DNA of 64,000 bases, from contig JAGWVT010000002.1 of NCBI GenBank assembly GCA_018970765.1, positions 43,577 to 107,576 of the forward strand. The letters are read 5' to 3'. This DNA is from Actinomycetales bacterium. Its GTDB lineage: Bacteria; Actinomycetota; Actinomycetes; S36-B12. Position numbers and translations under genes: made by a program. The notes below the pieces were generated by a model that saw nothing but the letters and a program-made list of their open reading frames with translations, searched no databases and had not been told where the DNA came from. Positions 46,489 through 55,484 of this stretch are shown piece after piece. Each line of letters opens with the position of its first letter. Position 1 is the stretch's first letter.

Positions 46489-47825
46489 CACAGCATGGGA
46501 AGGTACCGGTCCAGTTCCCACTGGGTTACCTGACGGCGGTAGTCCTCCCATTCATCCTGCTTGTTGCGCAGGAAGAACTCGAAAACGTGCTCGCCGAGGG
46601 TCTCGGCCACCAGTTCGCTTCGCTGCATGGCAGCGATTGCCTGATTCAAGCTCGCGGGCAGCGGTTCCATGCCAAGGGCGCGACGCTCCGCGGGGGTCAG
46701 CGCCCACACGTCATCCTCGGCTCCCTCGGGCAGGACATAGCCATCCGTCACGCCTTTGAGCCCAGCCGCAAGGATCACCGCGAAGGCGAGGTACGGGTTG
46801 CATGCGCTGTCTAGGGACCGAAATTCGATCCGCGTACTGTTGCCCTTCGCCGGCTTGTACATCGGGACGCGAATAAGCGCTGATCGATTGTTATGGCCCC
46901 AACAGATCCAGGCTGGTGCCTCGGCGCCACCGGCCAGGCGCTTATATGAGTTCACCCATTGGTTAGTGACCGCAGTAATCTCTGGCGCGTGGGTCAAGAC
47001 CCCAGCAATGAATGATCGCGCAGTCTTCGACAATTGATAGGGCGCGCCGGCTTCGAAGAAGGCATTGCGGTCACCTTCAAACAGCGACAGGTGTGTATGC
47101 ATGCCCGATCCGGGATGGTCGCGGAATGGCTTTGGCATGAATGACGCAGCGAGCCCTTGTTCCAGCGCCACCTCCTGTACGACCAGTCGGAAGGTCATCA
47201 GGTTGTCGGCTGTCGTCAGAGCATCCGCGTAGCGCAGGTCGATTTCCTGCTGACCGGGACCACCCTCATGGTGCGAGAACTCCACCGAAATGCCCATGGC
47301 CTCCAGCATGGTGATCGCCGATCGGCGAAAGTCGTGGGCAACACCGTTCGGTGCATTGTCGAAGTAGCCATAGCGATCCACTGGGGTGGGGGTCTGGCCG
47401 GGTTCCACCCGGCCGTTGAACAGATAGAACTCCACTTCCGGGTGGGTGTAGAAGGTGAAACCGAGGTCAGCGGCACGACTCAGCGTGCGCTTGAGCACGT
47501 AGCGTGGATCCGCGTAGGAGGCGCTGCCGTCGGGCAACAGGATGTCGCAGAACATGCGCGCCACTCCTGGACCCTCGCTACGCCATGGCAGCAGGGCAAA
47601 GGTGCTCGGATCAGGCTTGGCGAGCATGTCTGATTCATAGACGCGGGCAAAGCCCTCGATCGCCGAACCGTCGAAACCAATGCCCTCCGCGAATGCCCCC
47701 TCTAACTCCGCTGGCGCGACCGCGACGGACTTTAAGGTGCCCAGCACGTCCGTGAACCACAGCCGCACGAAACGAATATCGCGCTCCTCGATAGTGCGCA
47801 GTACGTACTCGGCTTGCTTGTCCAT
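46488..47825 (-). CDS. glnA2: Glutamine synthetase, GlnA2-type
   Basis: VRLWFTDVLGTLKSVAVAPAELEGAFAEGIGFDGSAIEGF, GSGMHTHLSLFEGDRNAF; next to glnE. Confidence 0.93.
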   Translation of the reverse strand: MDKQAEYVLRTIEERDIRFVRLWFTDVLGTLKSVAVAPAELEGAFAEGIGFDGSAIEGFARVYESDMLAKPDPSTFALLPWRSEGPGVARMFCDILLPDGSASYADPRYVLKRTLSRAADLGFTFYTHPEVEFYLFNGRVEPGQTPTPVDRYGYFDNAPNGVAHDFRRSAITMLEAMGISVEFSHHEGGPGQQEIDLRYADALTTADNLMTFRLVVQEVALEQGLAASFMPKPFRDHPGSGMHTHLSLFEGDRNAFFEAGAPYQLSKTARSFIAGVLTHAPEITAVTNQWVNSYKRLAGGAEAPAWICWGHNNRSALIRVPMYKPAKGNSTRIEFRSLDSACNPYLAFAVILAAGLKGVTDGYVLPEGAEDDVWALTPAERRALGMEPLPASLNQAIAAMQRSELVAETLGEHVFEFFLRNKQDEWEDYRRQVTQWELDRYLPML

Positions 47826-47873
47826 GGAACCTCCCTGGCCTGGAACCTCCCTGGCCTGGCACGTCCCTGGCCT
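47826..47873 (-). repeat. Three 16-bp tandem repeats directly upstream of glnA2, each carrying an SD-like GGGAG(G)
   Basis: Plus strand GGAACCTCCCTGGCCT x2 + GGCACGTCCCTGGCCT; minus strand AGGCCAGGGAGGTTCC immediately before ATG. Confidence 0.93.
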
Positions 47874-47927
47874 GGTAGCAGTGTGGCGCCTGAACTGTTA
47901 CACACGGGTTAACAGCCAGAGTCGCGC

Positions 47928-48734
47928 TCACTGGCGTAAGCCGTGCCGGCTCATCACGCCGGAAATGAGCTCACTTGGCCGCTGGTCACCTAAGTCATCA
48001 ATCGGTTGGATGCGCTGAAGCTTCCATTCAGCGACGCATGCTTGCACAAGTTCGCCGAAAAGGTCACTACTTCGCCTAGCAAACCACGGTATGCCAGCAC
48101 CAACGAGCCATCGTGCATCGGCATACCACGAGCCAGAACCTGCTGCTGGAACAATGCAGTGGCGTTGTTGGACGCCCCAGGACCTGAGCCGCGCGACAGC
48201 ATGTGCTGCCAGAAACCGATGCCCAAATGGACTGGGATGCAACCTGTCGACAAACCACAGCCGTGGTTCGTGCATCTGGGGGATCTTCCACGGCTCAATG
48301 AGGATCAGGTCTGATTGGTACTCCACGGCACTCGTGACTGTATCGTTCAAATCCCCGGCTCGCCGGGCTAGGGCTTGTGCAACGATGCGCGGGCGCCTGA
48401 GCAAGAGGCGCGGGTCAGGAAGCAGCACAAGTATGCGAATACCCGGCAGGGCGTTAGTACATTGAGCGATCACCTGACCGACTTTCTCTGGGTCAAATCC
48501 TTGTCGAAGGACATCGTTTCCCCCAACCTGAATCGTCGATATGAAGGGCCTCACTTCTAGGGCCCGAGGCAACTGCTCCCCGACCACGTCTGCAGTCCGT
48601 GCTCCTGCGCGAGCTAAGTTGTGGAATCGGCTTGCACCCAAGGCATAGGCCAGATGCGCCGCCCAACCGCGTTGATCACCATCGACATCACCCACGCCGC
48701 TGGTGACACTGTCGCCCATTGCTGCAACGATCAT
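47928..48734 (-). CDS. SGNH/GDSL-type hydrolase
   Basis: AAMGDSVTSGVGD (GDS block), IQVGGNDVLRQG, FVDRLHPSPFGHR. Confidence 0.88.
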   Translation of the reverse strand: MIVAAMGDSVTSGVGDVDGDQRGWAAHLAYALGASRFHNLARAGARTADVVGEQLPRALEVRPFISTIQVGGNDVLRQGFDPEKVGQVIAQCTNALPGIRILVLLPDPRLLLRRPRIVAQALARRAGDLNDTVTSAVEYQSDLILIEPWKIPQMHEPRLWFVDRLHPSPFGHRFLAAHAVARLRSWGVQQRHCIVPAAGSGSWYADARWLVGAGIPWFARRSSDLFGELVQACVAEWKLQRIQPIDDLGDQRPSELISGVMSRHGLRQ

Positions 48735-48774
48735 GGGGCTGCAACCACCTTGTATGCCAGATCAGCGATGGAAG

Positions 48775-49905
48775 CTACGCGTCAGCGCCGGTGGTCAAGG
48801 AGGTTGGGTCCGAATGCAAGGTCAGCATCTGACTCACGGTCTTTGACCAGGGGAACTCTTCTGCGCGCGCACGAGCCAACACGCGCCGACTTGGCTCTGT
48901 CGTGACCATTTCAATCGCGTCGGCGAATGAACTCGGACTTGGATCGACTGCTCGCCCCGCGCGCGGACCAATCACCTCGGTGAGTGCACCGCTGCGATTG
49001 GCGACAACGGGGGTTCCGCAGGCCAGTGCCTCAAGCGCGGCGAGTCCGAAGGTCTCGATTGGGCCAGGCGCGATCATCACGTCCGCAGTTGCGAGCAAAG
49101 CTGCGAGCTCCCATCGGTCCGGAACGTGGCCCATAAGTCTCACCGGAAGGTCACGCACGAGATGTTGGATGTGCGCGCGCCGTGGGCCATCACCCAGGAT
49201 TACCAAGCGTGCCTTGACGCCGCGCTTCCTGAGTTCGCGGATGACGTCAATCCCGACTTCGGGCCGCTTCTCCCGCGAGAGTCGCGTGCACATGATGATG
49301 AGAATCTCGTTCGAATCGTGCACCAAGTCATCGCGCAGCCCAGGTCGCGCTCGATCAGGATGGAAGACCTGCAGATCAACCCCCAGTGGAATCCGTGCGA
49401 AAGGCACATTGATGCGGTCGAATTCCCCACCGGCAAACTGGGTTGATGCCACAATCCTGTCGAACCGCGATGCGGTGACCTGGTTCCAGCAGTCGGCAAC
49501 GGTCTGAGACGGAAGCAGACCGCGACTAAAGGTGCGTAAAACACCGTCAAGTCTCTCGTGTGCCCACACCACCGATGGCACGCCAGACCCACGTGCCCAC
49601 CACCCCAGCGGACGCATTGTGAGTCGGTCACTCACCTCGATTCGGTCTGGGGCTACTTCATCCAGCGTCAGAATCAGGCGGTCAATGTCGGTAATCACGC
49701 GATATCCGCCAGAGCCGGGTAGCCGTGCGGCAGCAACAGTGATCCTCCGTCCAAATGGAGTGTCTTCATCTGCATCGATCTCTCCGGGCACCACCATGAT
49801 CGACTCGTGGCCGGACCGCATATAGCCAGACGCCAGTTGATGCATCGTCGTGCGCAACCCGCCACTGGTTGGGTGATAGAAGTTGGCTGCCTGAAGAATC
49901 CTCAT
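48775..49905 (-). CDS. Glycosyltransferase family 4
   Basis: RILQAANFYHPTSGGLRTTMHQLA; PGPIETFGLAALEALACGTPVVANRSGALTEVIG. Confidence 0.88.
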   Translation of the reverse strand: MRILQAANFYHPTSGGLRTTMHQLASGYMRSGHESIMVVPGEIDADEDTPFGRRITVAAARLPGSGGYRVITDIDRLILTLDEVAPDRIEVSDRLTMRPLGWWARGSGVPSVVWAHERLDGVLRTFSRGLLPSQTVADCWNQVTASRFDRIVASTQFAGGEFDRINVPFARIPLGVDLQVFHPDRARPGLRDDLVHDSNEILIIMCTRLSREKRPEVGIDVIRELRKRGVKARLVILGDGPRRAHIQHLVRDLPVRLMGHVPDRWELAALLATADVMIAPGPIETFGLAALEALACGTPVVANRSGALTEVIGPRAGRAVDPSPSSFADAIEMVTTEPSRRVLARARAEEFPWSKTVSQMLTLHSDPTSLTTGADA

Positions 49906-51131
49906 TCGACCTCCTCTACTGTGCCGCTCTTGACGGTGACCCGACCATCAATCACCCGCTGATATGTGGCCAAGAGTTGATCTCCGACTGCCGACCAGGT
50001 GCGTTGCAAAACCGAGGTCCGGGCCGCTCTTCCCATAGCGCGGCGCTTTCCGCCGTCCCCCGCGAGGTCTACGACCCGATTGCGGAGGTCAGCCATGTCC
50101 CCCGGTTCGTACAACCACCCGGTGCGACTTGACGAGATTAAGTCAAGTGGGCCCCCTGCGCCTGCAGCAACCACGGGAACACCACAGCTCAGCGCCTCCT
50201 GCACGCTCTGACAAAAGGTTTCATGAAGTCCTGTGTTGATGCAGATGTCCATGGTGGCGATAGCTGCTGCGAGGTTATGGCCCGTTAAGAACCCCAGGAA
50301 TGCGGCGCGAGGAAACCGACGCTCAAGAGCCTTGCGTCGCGGGCCATCCCCAATGAAGACGAGGCGGGTGCCAGGTACATCCGCCACTGCGCCGAGGTCC
50401 TCCCACGACTTCTCCGGCGCTAGACGCCCTACAGCTCCGAGCAGCACTTCGCCACCGAGATCCCGGTGAAGGTTCGTCGACCGCTGACGGGGGTGGAACA
50501 GAGTGCTGTCGACCCCGCGGCCGAGCAGTTGCAGGTTTCCAACTCCGGCAGACTGCAGCAGGGCCAGCGTCGCTCGTGACGGAACAAGATTCACATCGCA
50601 CGCCTGATGGATGCCACGAAGCCGATTCCACGCCCAGCGTTGCACGAAAGGGGCGCTGTATCGCGTAGTGAACGCCGGAACATCTGTCTGGAATGAGGCG
50701 ACCACGGGTACCTGCAACATGGCCGAGGCACGTACAGCGGGTGGACCAACGAGGAACGGGCTCGCCAGATGCATGACGTCCGGCTCGAAGTCACGCAGGT
50801 GATCAACGATCAGATCATCGGTGACGAGGTTCATCCGAACTTCAGGGTACGTAGGCAAGGGCAAGGAGCGCAGTCGACGTACCGGAAATCCCATGACCCA
50901 CCGTTCGTCCCGCGCGCGAGACACGGCCGGGGCTAAGACCAGCGCCTGGTGACCTCGTCGATCTAGGTGCTCGAGGATACGCAGTACGGAGTTGGTAACT
51001 CCGTTCATATGCGGCAGAAATGATTCCGCGATGATGGCCACGCGCACGTGCCCACCAAATCCCTCAATAAGTAATCTCCTGACAACCGCGGCTGACGAGT
51101 CTGGCAACTCCACATGAATGCTTCGTGACAC
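49902..51131 (-). CDS. Glycosyltransferase family 4 (MgtA/PimB-like)
   Basis: MRVAIIAESFLPHMNGVTNSVLRILEHL-like N-terminus; INTGLHETFCQSVQEALSCGVPVVAAGAGGP; start may be at ~51047 instead of 51131. Confidence 0.86.
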   Translation of the reverse strand: MSRSIHVELPDSSAAVVRRLLIEGFGGHVRVAIIAESFLPHMNGVTNSVLRILEHLDRRGHQALVLAPAVSRARDERWVMGFPVRRLRSLPLPTYPEVRMNLVTDDLIVDHLRDFEPDVMHLASPFLVGPPAVRASAMLQVPVVASFQTDVPAFTTRYSAPFVQRWAWNRLRGIHQACDVNLVPSRATLALLQSAGVGNLQLLGRGVDSTLFHPRQRSTNLHRDLGGEVLLGAVGRLAPEKSWEDLGAVADVPGTRLVFIGDGPRRKALERRFPRAAFLGFLTGHNLAAAIATMDICINTGLHETFCQSVQEALSCGVPVVAAGAGGPLDLISSSRTGWLYEPGDMADLRNRVVDLAGDGGKRRAMGRAARTSVLQRTWSAVGDQLLATYQRVIDGRVTVKSGTVEEVE

Positions 51132-51156
51132 CGGAGTCTGCGATTAGTCTCTCCGC

Positions 51157-52851
51157 ATGGCAGTGCTTCGTCTGAGCCTGGCCCAGGGCAACCCGGTGGT
51201 CGGCGACCTAGCCGCCAACACCGCCACTGTGCTGCGGATGGCCAGGCAGGCCGCCGAACAGGACGCCCAGATCGTGGCCTTCGGCGAAATGTTCCTCACC
51301 GGATACCCGGTGGAAGACCTGGCCCTGCGCGCCAGCTTCCAGCAGGCAAGTCTCATTGCCTTGGAAGGTCTCGCATCAGCACTCGCCGATGCGGGCCTGG
51401 GCGAACTGGTTTGCATCGTGGGCTATCTGCAGCCCGGCGCGGACGACCAGCGTCCGCGCAACGCGGCCGCAGTGCTGACCGGGGGCAGGGTGGTCGGGCG
51501 CTACGCCAAGCACCACCTGCCCAACTACGGCGTCTTTGACGAAGCACGGTATTTCACCCCCGGCGATACACCGGTCATGCTGCATACCGGGCAGGCGCGT
51601 ATCGCACTGGCCATCTGCGAGGATCTATGGCAGGACGGCGGCCCGGTGGCGTGGGCTGGAGAGCGCGATGCGGCACTGCTGATCGTCATCAACGCGTCCC
51701 CCTATGAGCGCAACAAGGACGACGTTCGCCTGGCGCTTTGTCAGCGACGCAGTCAGGAGGCTGGCTGCTCCCTGGCCTACGTCAACATCATCGGGGGTCA
51801 GGATGAACTCGTCTTCGATGGCGACTCTCTCATTGTCGATGAGTCGGGCCACTTGCTCGCCCGAGCGGAGCAGTTCGAGGAAGTCGTGCTCACCATAGAT
51901 CTGATGCTGCCCGACTCGACGCCGACGGACCGGGACATCGTCGTGCACCTCCCAGAGCCCAAGGGCCTGCCAGCACCCACGCTCCCCGCCACGATTCGTC
52001 TTGACGATGCAGCCGAGGTCTACCGGGCACTGACCATGGGCCTGGCCGATTACGTGCGCAAGAACGGTTTCACCAGCGTCCTGCTTGGTCTGTCCGGCGG
52101 CATCGACTCCGCGCTGGTGGCGGCACTAGCCTGCGACGCGGTGGGCTCGGACAGGGTGTTCGCCGTGGCCATGCCAAGTCGCTACTCCTCCGCTCATTCC
52201 CTAGCGGATGCCGAAGACTTGGCCCAACGCACGGGACTCCACTTTCGAACCGTGGCCATCGATCCCATGGTCCGCGCCTATGAGGACGCCGTGACGCTCA
52301 CCGGCCTGGCTGCGGAAAACCTTCAAGCTCGAGTTCGTGGCACGTTGCTCATGGGCATCTCCAACCAAGAGGGCCAACTCGTGCTCACCACCGGAAATAA
52401 GAGCGAGTTGGCGGTCGGCTACTCGACCCTGTATGGCGACTCAGCCGGTGGATTTGCGCCCATCAAAGACGTGCCGAAGACACTGGTCTGGGAATTGGCC
52501 CGCTGGCGCAACGCCCAGGCACCCAGTGGCCTGGGGCCTATTCCACCGAACAGCATCACAAAGCCGCCCAGTGCCGAGCTGCGTCCCGATCAGCTCGACA
52601 CCGACTCGCTACCTGACTATGACGCGCTCGACCGCATGCTCGAGGCCTACGTGGGTCGTGATCGATCGGCCGACGAACTTATTGCCATGGGCTTCGATTC
52701 CGAACTGGTGACCAAGGTGCTGCGTCTCACCGACCTGGCGGAGTACAAGCGGCGTCAGTACCCACCCGGGACCAAGATCTCCCTGCGGGCCTTCGGCCGT
52801 GATCGACGCTTGCCCATCACGAATCGTTGGCGGGAAACCCCAGGCCCGTAA
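51157..52851 (+). CDS. nadE: Glutamine-dependent NAD+ synthase
   Basis: Nitrilase-like N-terminal domain (CEDLWQDGG), LLGLSGGIDSALVAALACDAVG, TTGNKSELAVGYSTLYGDSAGGFAPIKD; TAGTCT 6 nt upstream. Confidence 0.95.
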   Translation: MAVLRLSLAQGNPVVGDLAANTATVLRMARQAAEQDAQIVAFGEMFLTGYPVEDLALRASFQQASLIALEGLASALADAGLGELVCIVGYLQPGADDQRPRNAAAVLTGGRVVGRYAKHHLPNYGVFDEARYFTPGDTPVMLHTGQARIALAICEDLWQDGGPVAWAGERDAALLIVINASPYERNKDDVRLALCQRRSQEAGCSLAYVNIIGGQDELVFDGDSLIVDESGHLLARAEQFEEVVLTIDLMLPDSTPTDRDIVVHLPEPKGLPAPTLPATIRLDDAAEVYRALTMGLADYVRKNGFTSVLLGLSGGIDSALVAALACDAVGSDRVFAVAMPSRYSSAHSLADAEDLAQRTGLHFRTVAIDPMVRAYEDAVTLTGLAAENLQARVRGTLLMGISNQEGQLVLTTGNKSELAVGYSTLYGDSAGGFAPIKDVPKTLVWELARWRNAQAPSGLGPIPPNSITKPPSAELRPDQLDTDSLPDYDALDRMLEAYVGRDRSADELIAMGFDSELVTKVLRLTDLAEYKRRQYPPGTKISLRAFGRDRRLPITNRWRETPGP

Positions 52852-53431
52852 GCAGTTGAGCCAGCACCGCCTCGTTGGGGACCTGTGCCTGAGTGATGCG
52901 CAACATCCCTAGCCACACCATGGGACCAACCAGCAGCGCAACACCGGTATCAAGATCGGCGTCAGGCGCTAGCACACCAAGCCGGCGAGCCTGCTCGAGC
53001 AGGTCTCGAATGCGCTGCTGACGCGGCCGAAGAAGGCGTTCTTGAATAACGGCCAGTAGCTGCGGAAAGCGCTCCCCCTCGCTGATCACCCGCAGCATGA
53101 TGCGGCCATTGAGCGAGTCGGGTGTACGGGAGCGGATCCGGGCCATGGTGTCCAGCAATGCCTGACGCGCAGCATCCGCGTCCTCGAGGTTGGCTGCCTC
53201 GACCAGATCCTCGTCCAACCTCAACAGGGCACGGGACAGCAGGTCTTCGAGGTTGGAAAAGCGGCGATACAAACTCGCCTTACCCACCCCAGCACGCGCG
53301 GCAATGGCTTCCATGGTCAGCGCACCGAAACCCCCGGTTGCAAGCAGTTCGAGGGCGGCAAGCTCGATGGAATCGTCCAGCGAGCTACTTCGCGGGCGAC
53401 CACGTCGTGCAGCGGTCACACTCATTGCCAA
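52817..53431 (-). CDS. TetR family transcriptional regulator
   Basis: AALELLATGGFGALTMEAIAARAGVGKASLYRRFSNLEDLL. Confidence 0.92.
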   Translation of the reverse strand: MAMSVTAARRGRPRSSSLDDSIELAALELLATGGFGALTMEAIAARAGVGKASLYRRFSNLEDLLSRALLRLDEDLVEAANLEDADAARQALLDTMARIRSRTPDSLNGRIMLRVISEGERFPQLLAVIQERLLRPRQQRIRDLLEQARRLGVLAPDADLDTGVALLVGPMVWLGMLRITQAQVPNEAVLAQLLTGLGFPANDS

Positions 53432-53452
53432 CCCCGACAGGCCTCAGCGGCC

Positions 53453-55231
53453 CTACGCGGTGCGCTCTGGCTGATCAGGCTGATCGGGCTGCTTGGACCG
53501 CTTGGACCCTGGGTATTCATCGCTGGCCTGCTCCGTGTAATCAGCGGCCTCCTCTTCCAGACGCCGCTCAGTGGGGTCTGCTGTCTGGTGGGCCGCACCC
53601 TTTGTGGGTGGACGCAGCGACGGAAGCCCAAAGCCAACGAGAAGCGCGGCGATCACCACAATGATCAAGCTGATCACGGTTGCCGTATGAGAGGCACTCA
53701 GGAACGCTTCGAATGCACCATTGCGAACCTGGTCGACCACGGCAGTCGGCACACCCATGGTGTCCGCCTTGTTCAGCACTGCTGCCGTAGCCACAATCGA
53801 CTCGGAGGCAGCATCGCGTGCCGGGAAGTTTGACGGCAAGACCTGATCGAGATTCGCGGCGTAACGGGTGGCAAGTACTGTCCCAATGATCGCCACGCCG
53901 AGCGCGCCGCCCACCTGGCGAACCGTGTTCTGCACCGCCGAGCCTGCGCCAGCGCGAGCCAGCGGCAGCACGTTCTGCATTACCGTCGAAGCCGGCGCGA
54001 TCACGTTGCCCATGCCGAACCCGAATGCAAAGAAGATCAGCAACAGCAGCCACACCGGTGTTTCCAAGGTAAGGAACAGCAGCCCCGTGAGTGAAACGGC
54101 CACGGTTACCAGACCACCGGTCATTACGGGTCGATAGCCGAATCGCTGGACAACGCTGGCGCTGCGCGGAGCGGCCAGTAACTGGCCGACTGCAAAAGGC
54201 ACGAAGCACAGGCCGGCAATGAGCGTGTCGTATCCACGCAGGATCTGCAGGTAGAACGGCAGGCTGAAGGTGATGCCGGAGAGCGCAAAGAAGGCCAGGC
54301 TCACGGCCGCCAGGCTGATGGCATAGCCACGATTGGCGAACAGGGAAACGTCGAAGCTCGGGTGGTCGCTGCGTCGCTCCAGCCAGACGAAGATCCCTAG
54401 GACGACCACACCGCCGATGATGGGCCCAAGCACGCCGATATCGATCCAGCTTCGAGTGGCGGAGGCATGGATGATGCCGTAGACGAGCAGGACCAGGCCA
54501 ACGACTGAGATCACCACACCAACGAGATCCAGGCGGCGAGGCTGGGGATTACGCGTTTCTGGCACAACGCGAGCAATGCCGATCAGGCCGATGATGACGA
54601 TCGGGACATTGATCAAGAAGACCGAGCCCCATGCGTTCCCGGTCAACCACTGGAACCAGTCGGGGTGCTGCAGAAGTAGACCGCCCAGGACCGGGCCCAA
54701 TGCCACGGCTGCACCGACCGCACCGGCCCACATGCCGATCGCCTTGCCTCGCTCGTGAGGTGGGAACACCACCGTGATGATCGCCAGGGTGGTCGGGAGC
54801 ACCGCTGCGCCGCCGATCCCCATGATGGTGCGAAAACCGATCAGCATTCCGGCATTCACCGAAAACGCGCAGATGGCCGAGGCCACACCGAAGATGATCA
54901 TGCCAATGACCAACACCCGCTTGCGCCCGATGCGATCCCCGATGACGCCCCAGGTGAACAGCAGGGCGGCGAAGGCCAGGATGTAGGAGTCGACGGCCCA
55001 GACCAGTTCGCCCTGACTGATAGCCAGATCCCCCTGGATCGTGGGCAGGGCGATGTTGAGCACGGTGTTGTCGAGGACGACGATTAGCAGGCTCACCACC
55101 AGTACGCCCAGGATCGCCCACCTTCGGGGATGCCCAGCCCCTGAGGTCATCCAATCCGCAGCAGGCCTCGGCTTGCTCCCTGATGCCGGTCCTGGCGCCG
55201 CCTGCTTGCCAACCCTGTCCGTCATGTCCAA
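53453..55231 (-). CDS. DHA2-family MFS drug transporter (EmrB/QacA-like)
   Basis: LDNTVLNIALPTIQGDLAISQGELVWAVDSYILAFAALLFTWGVIGDRIGRKRVL. Confidence 0.92.
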   Translation of the reverse strand: MDMTDRVGKQAAPGPASGSKPRPAADWMTSGAGHPRRWAILGVLVVSLLIVVLDNTVLNIALPTIQGDLAISQGELVWAVDSYILAFAALLFTWGVIGDRIGRKRVLVIGMIIFGVASAICAFSVNAGMLIGFRTIMGIGGAAVLPTTLAIITVVFPPHERGKAIGMWAGAVGAAVALGPVLGGLLLQHPDWFQWLTGNAWGSVFLINVPIVIIGLIGIARVVPETRNPQPRRLDLVGVVISVVGLVLLVYGIIHASATRSWIDIGVLGPIIGGVVVLGIFVWLERRSDHPSFDVSLFANRGYAISLAAVSLAFFALSGITFSLPFYLQILRGYDTLIAGLCFVPFAVGQLLAAPRSASVVQRFGYRPVMTGGLVTVAVSLTGLLFLTLETPVWLLLLIFFAFGFGMGNVIAPASTVMQNVLPLARAGAGSAVQNTVRQVGGALGVAIIGTVLATRYAANLDQVLPSNFPARDAASESIVATAAVLNKADTMGVPTAVVDQVRNGAFEAFLSASHTATVISLIIVVIAALLVGFGLPSLRPPTKGAAHQTADPTERRLEEEAADYTEQASDEYPGSKRSKQPDQPDQPERTA

Positions 55232-55352
55232 CTCCCCTTTATCGGCCGGCTCTCGACGACACCCATATATACGTCTGGGCTGCCTCGGTGCCTGCAGTCG
55301 TTACCCAGAAACCGGTTACTCAGAAACCGGTCGCTGAGAAAGACACTAATCA

Positions 55353-55373
55353 GATACGGAACCGTACCGTATC
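55353..55373. promoter_or_regulatory. Inverted repeat GATACGG-aaccgta-CCGTATC, candidate TetR operator
   Basis: Perfect 7-bp arms in the MFS/panB intergenic region next to a TetR-MFS gene pair. Confidence 0.45.
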
Positions 55374-55484
55374 GAAATAGGCCTTGGCCAACGTGACCGG
55401 GATCCCAATCACGCAAACCCAGCCGGCCCTGGCATGATTACTACGTCCGGGGACTTCGCCAGAAGCCTCGAGATTGGAGTCATC

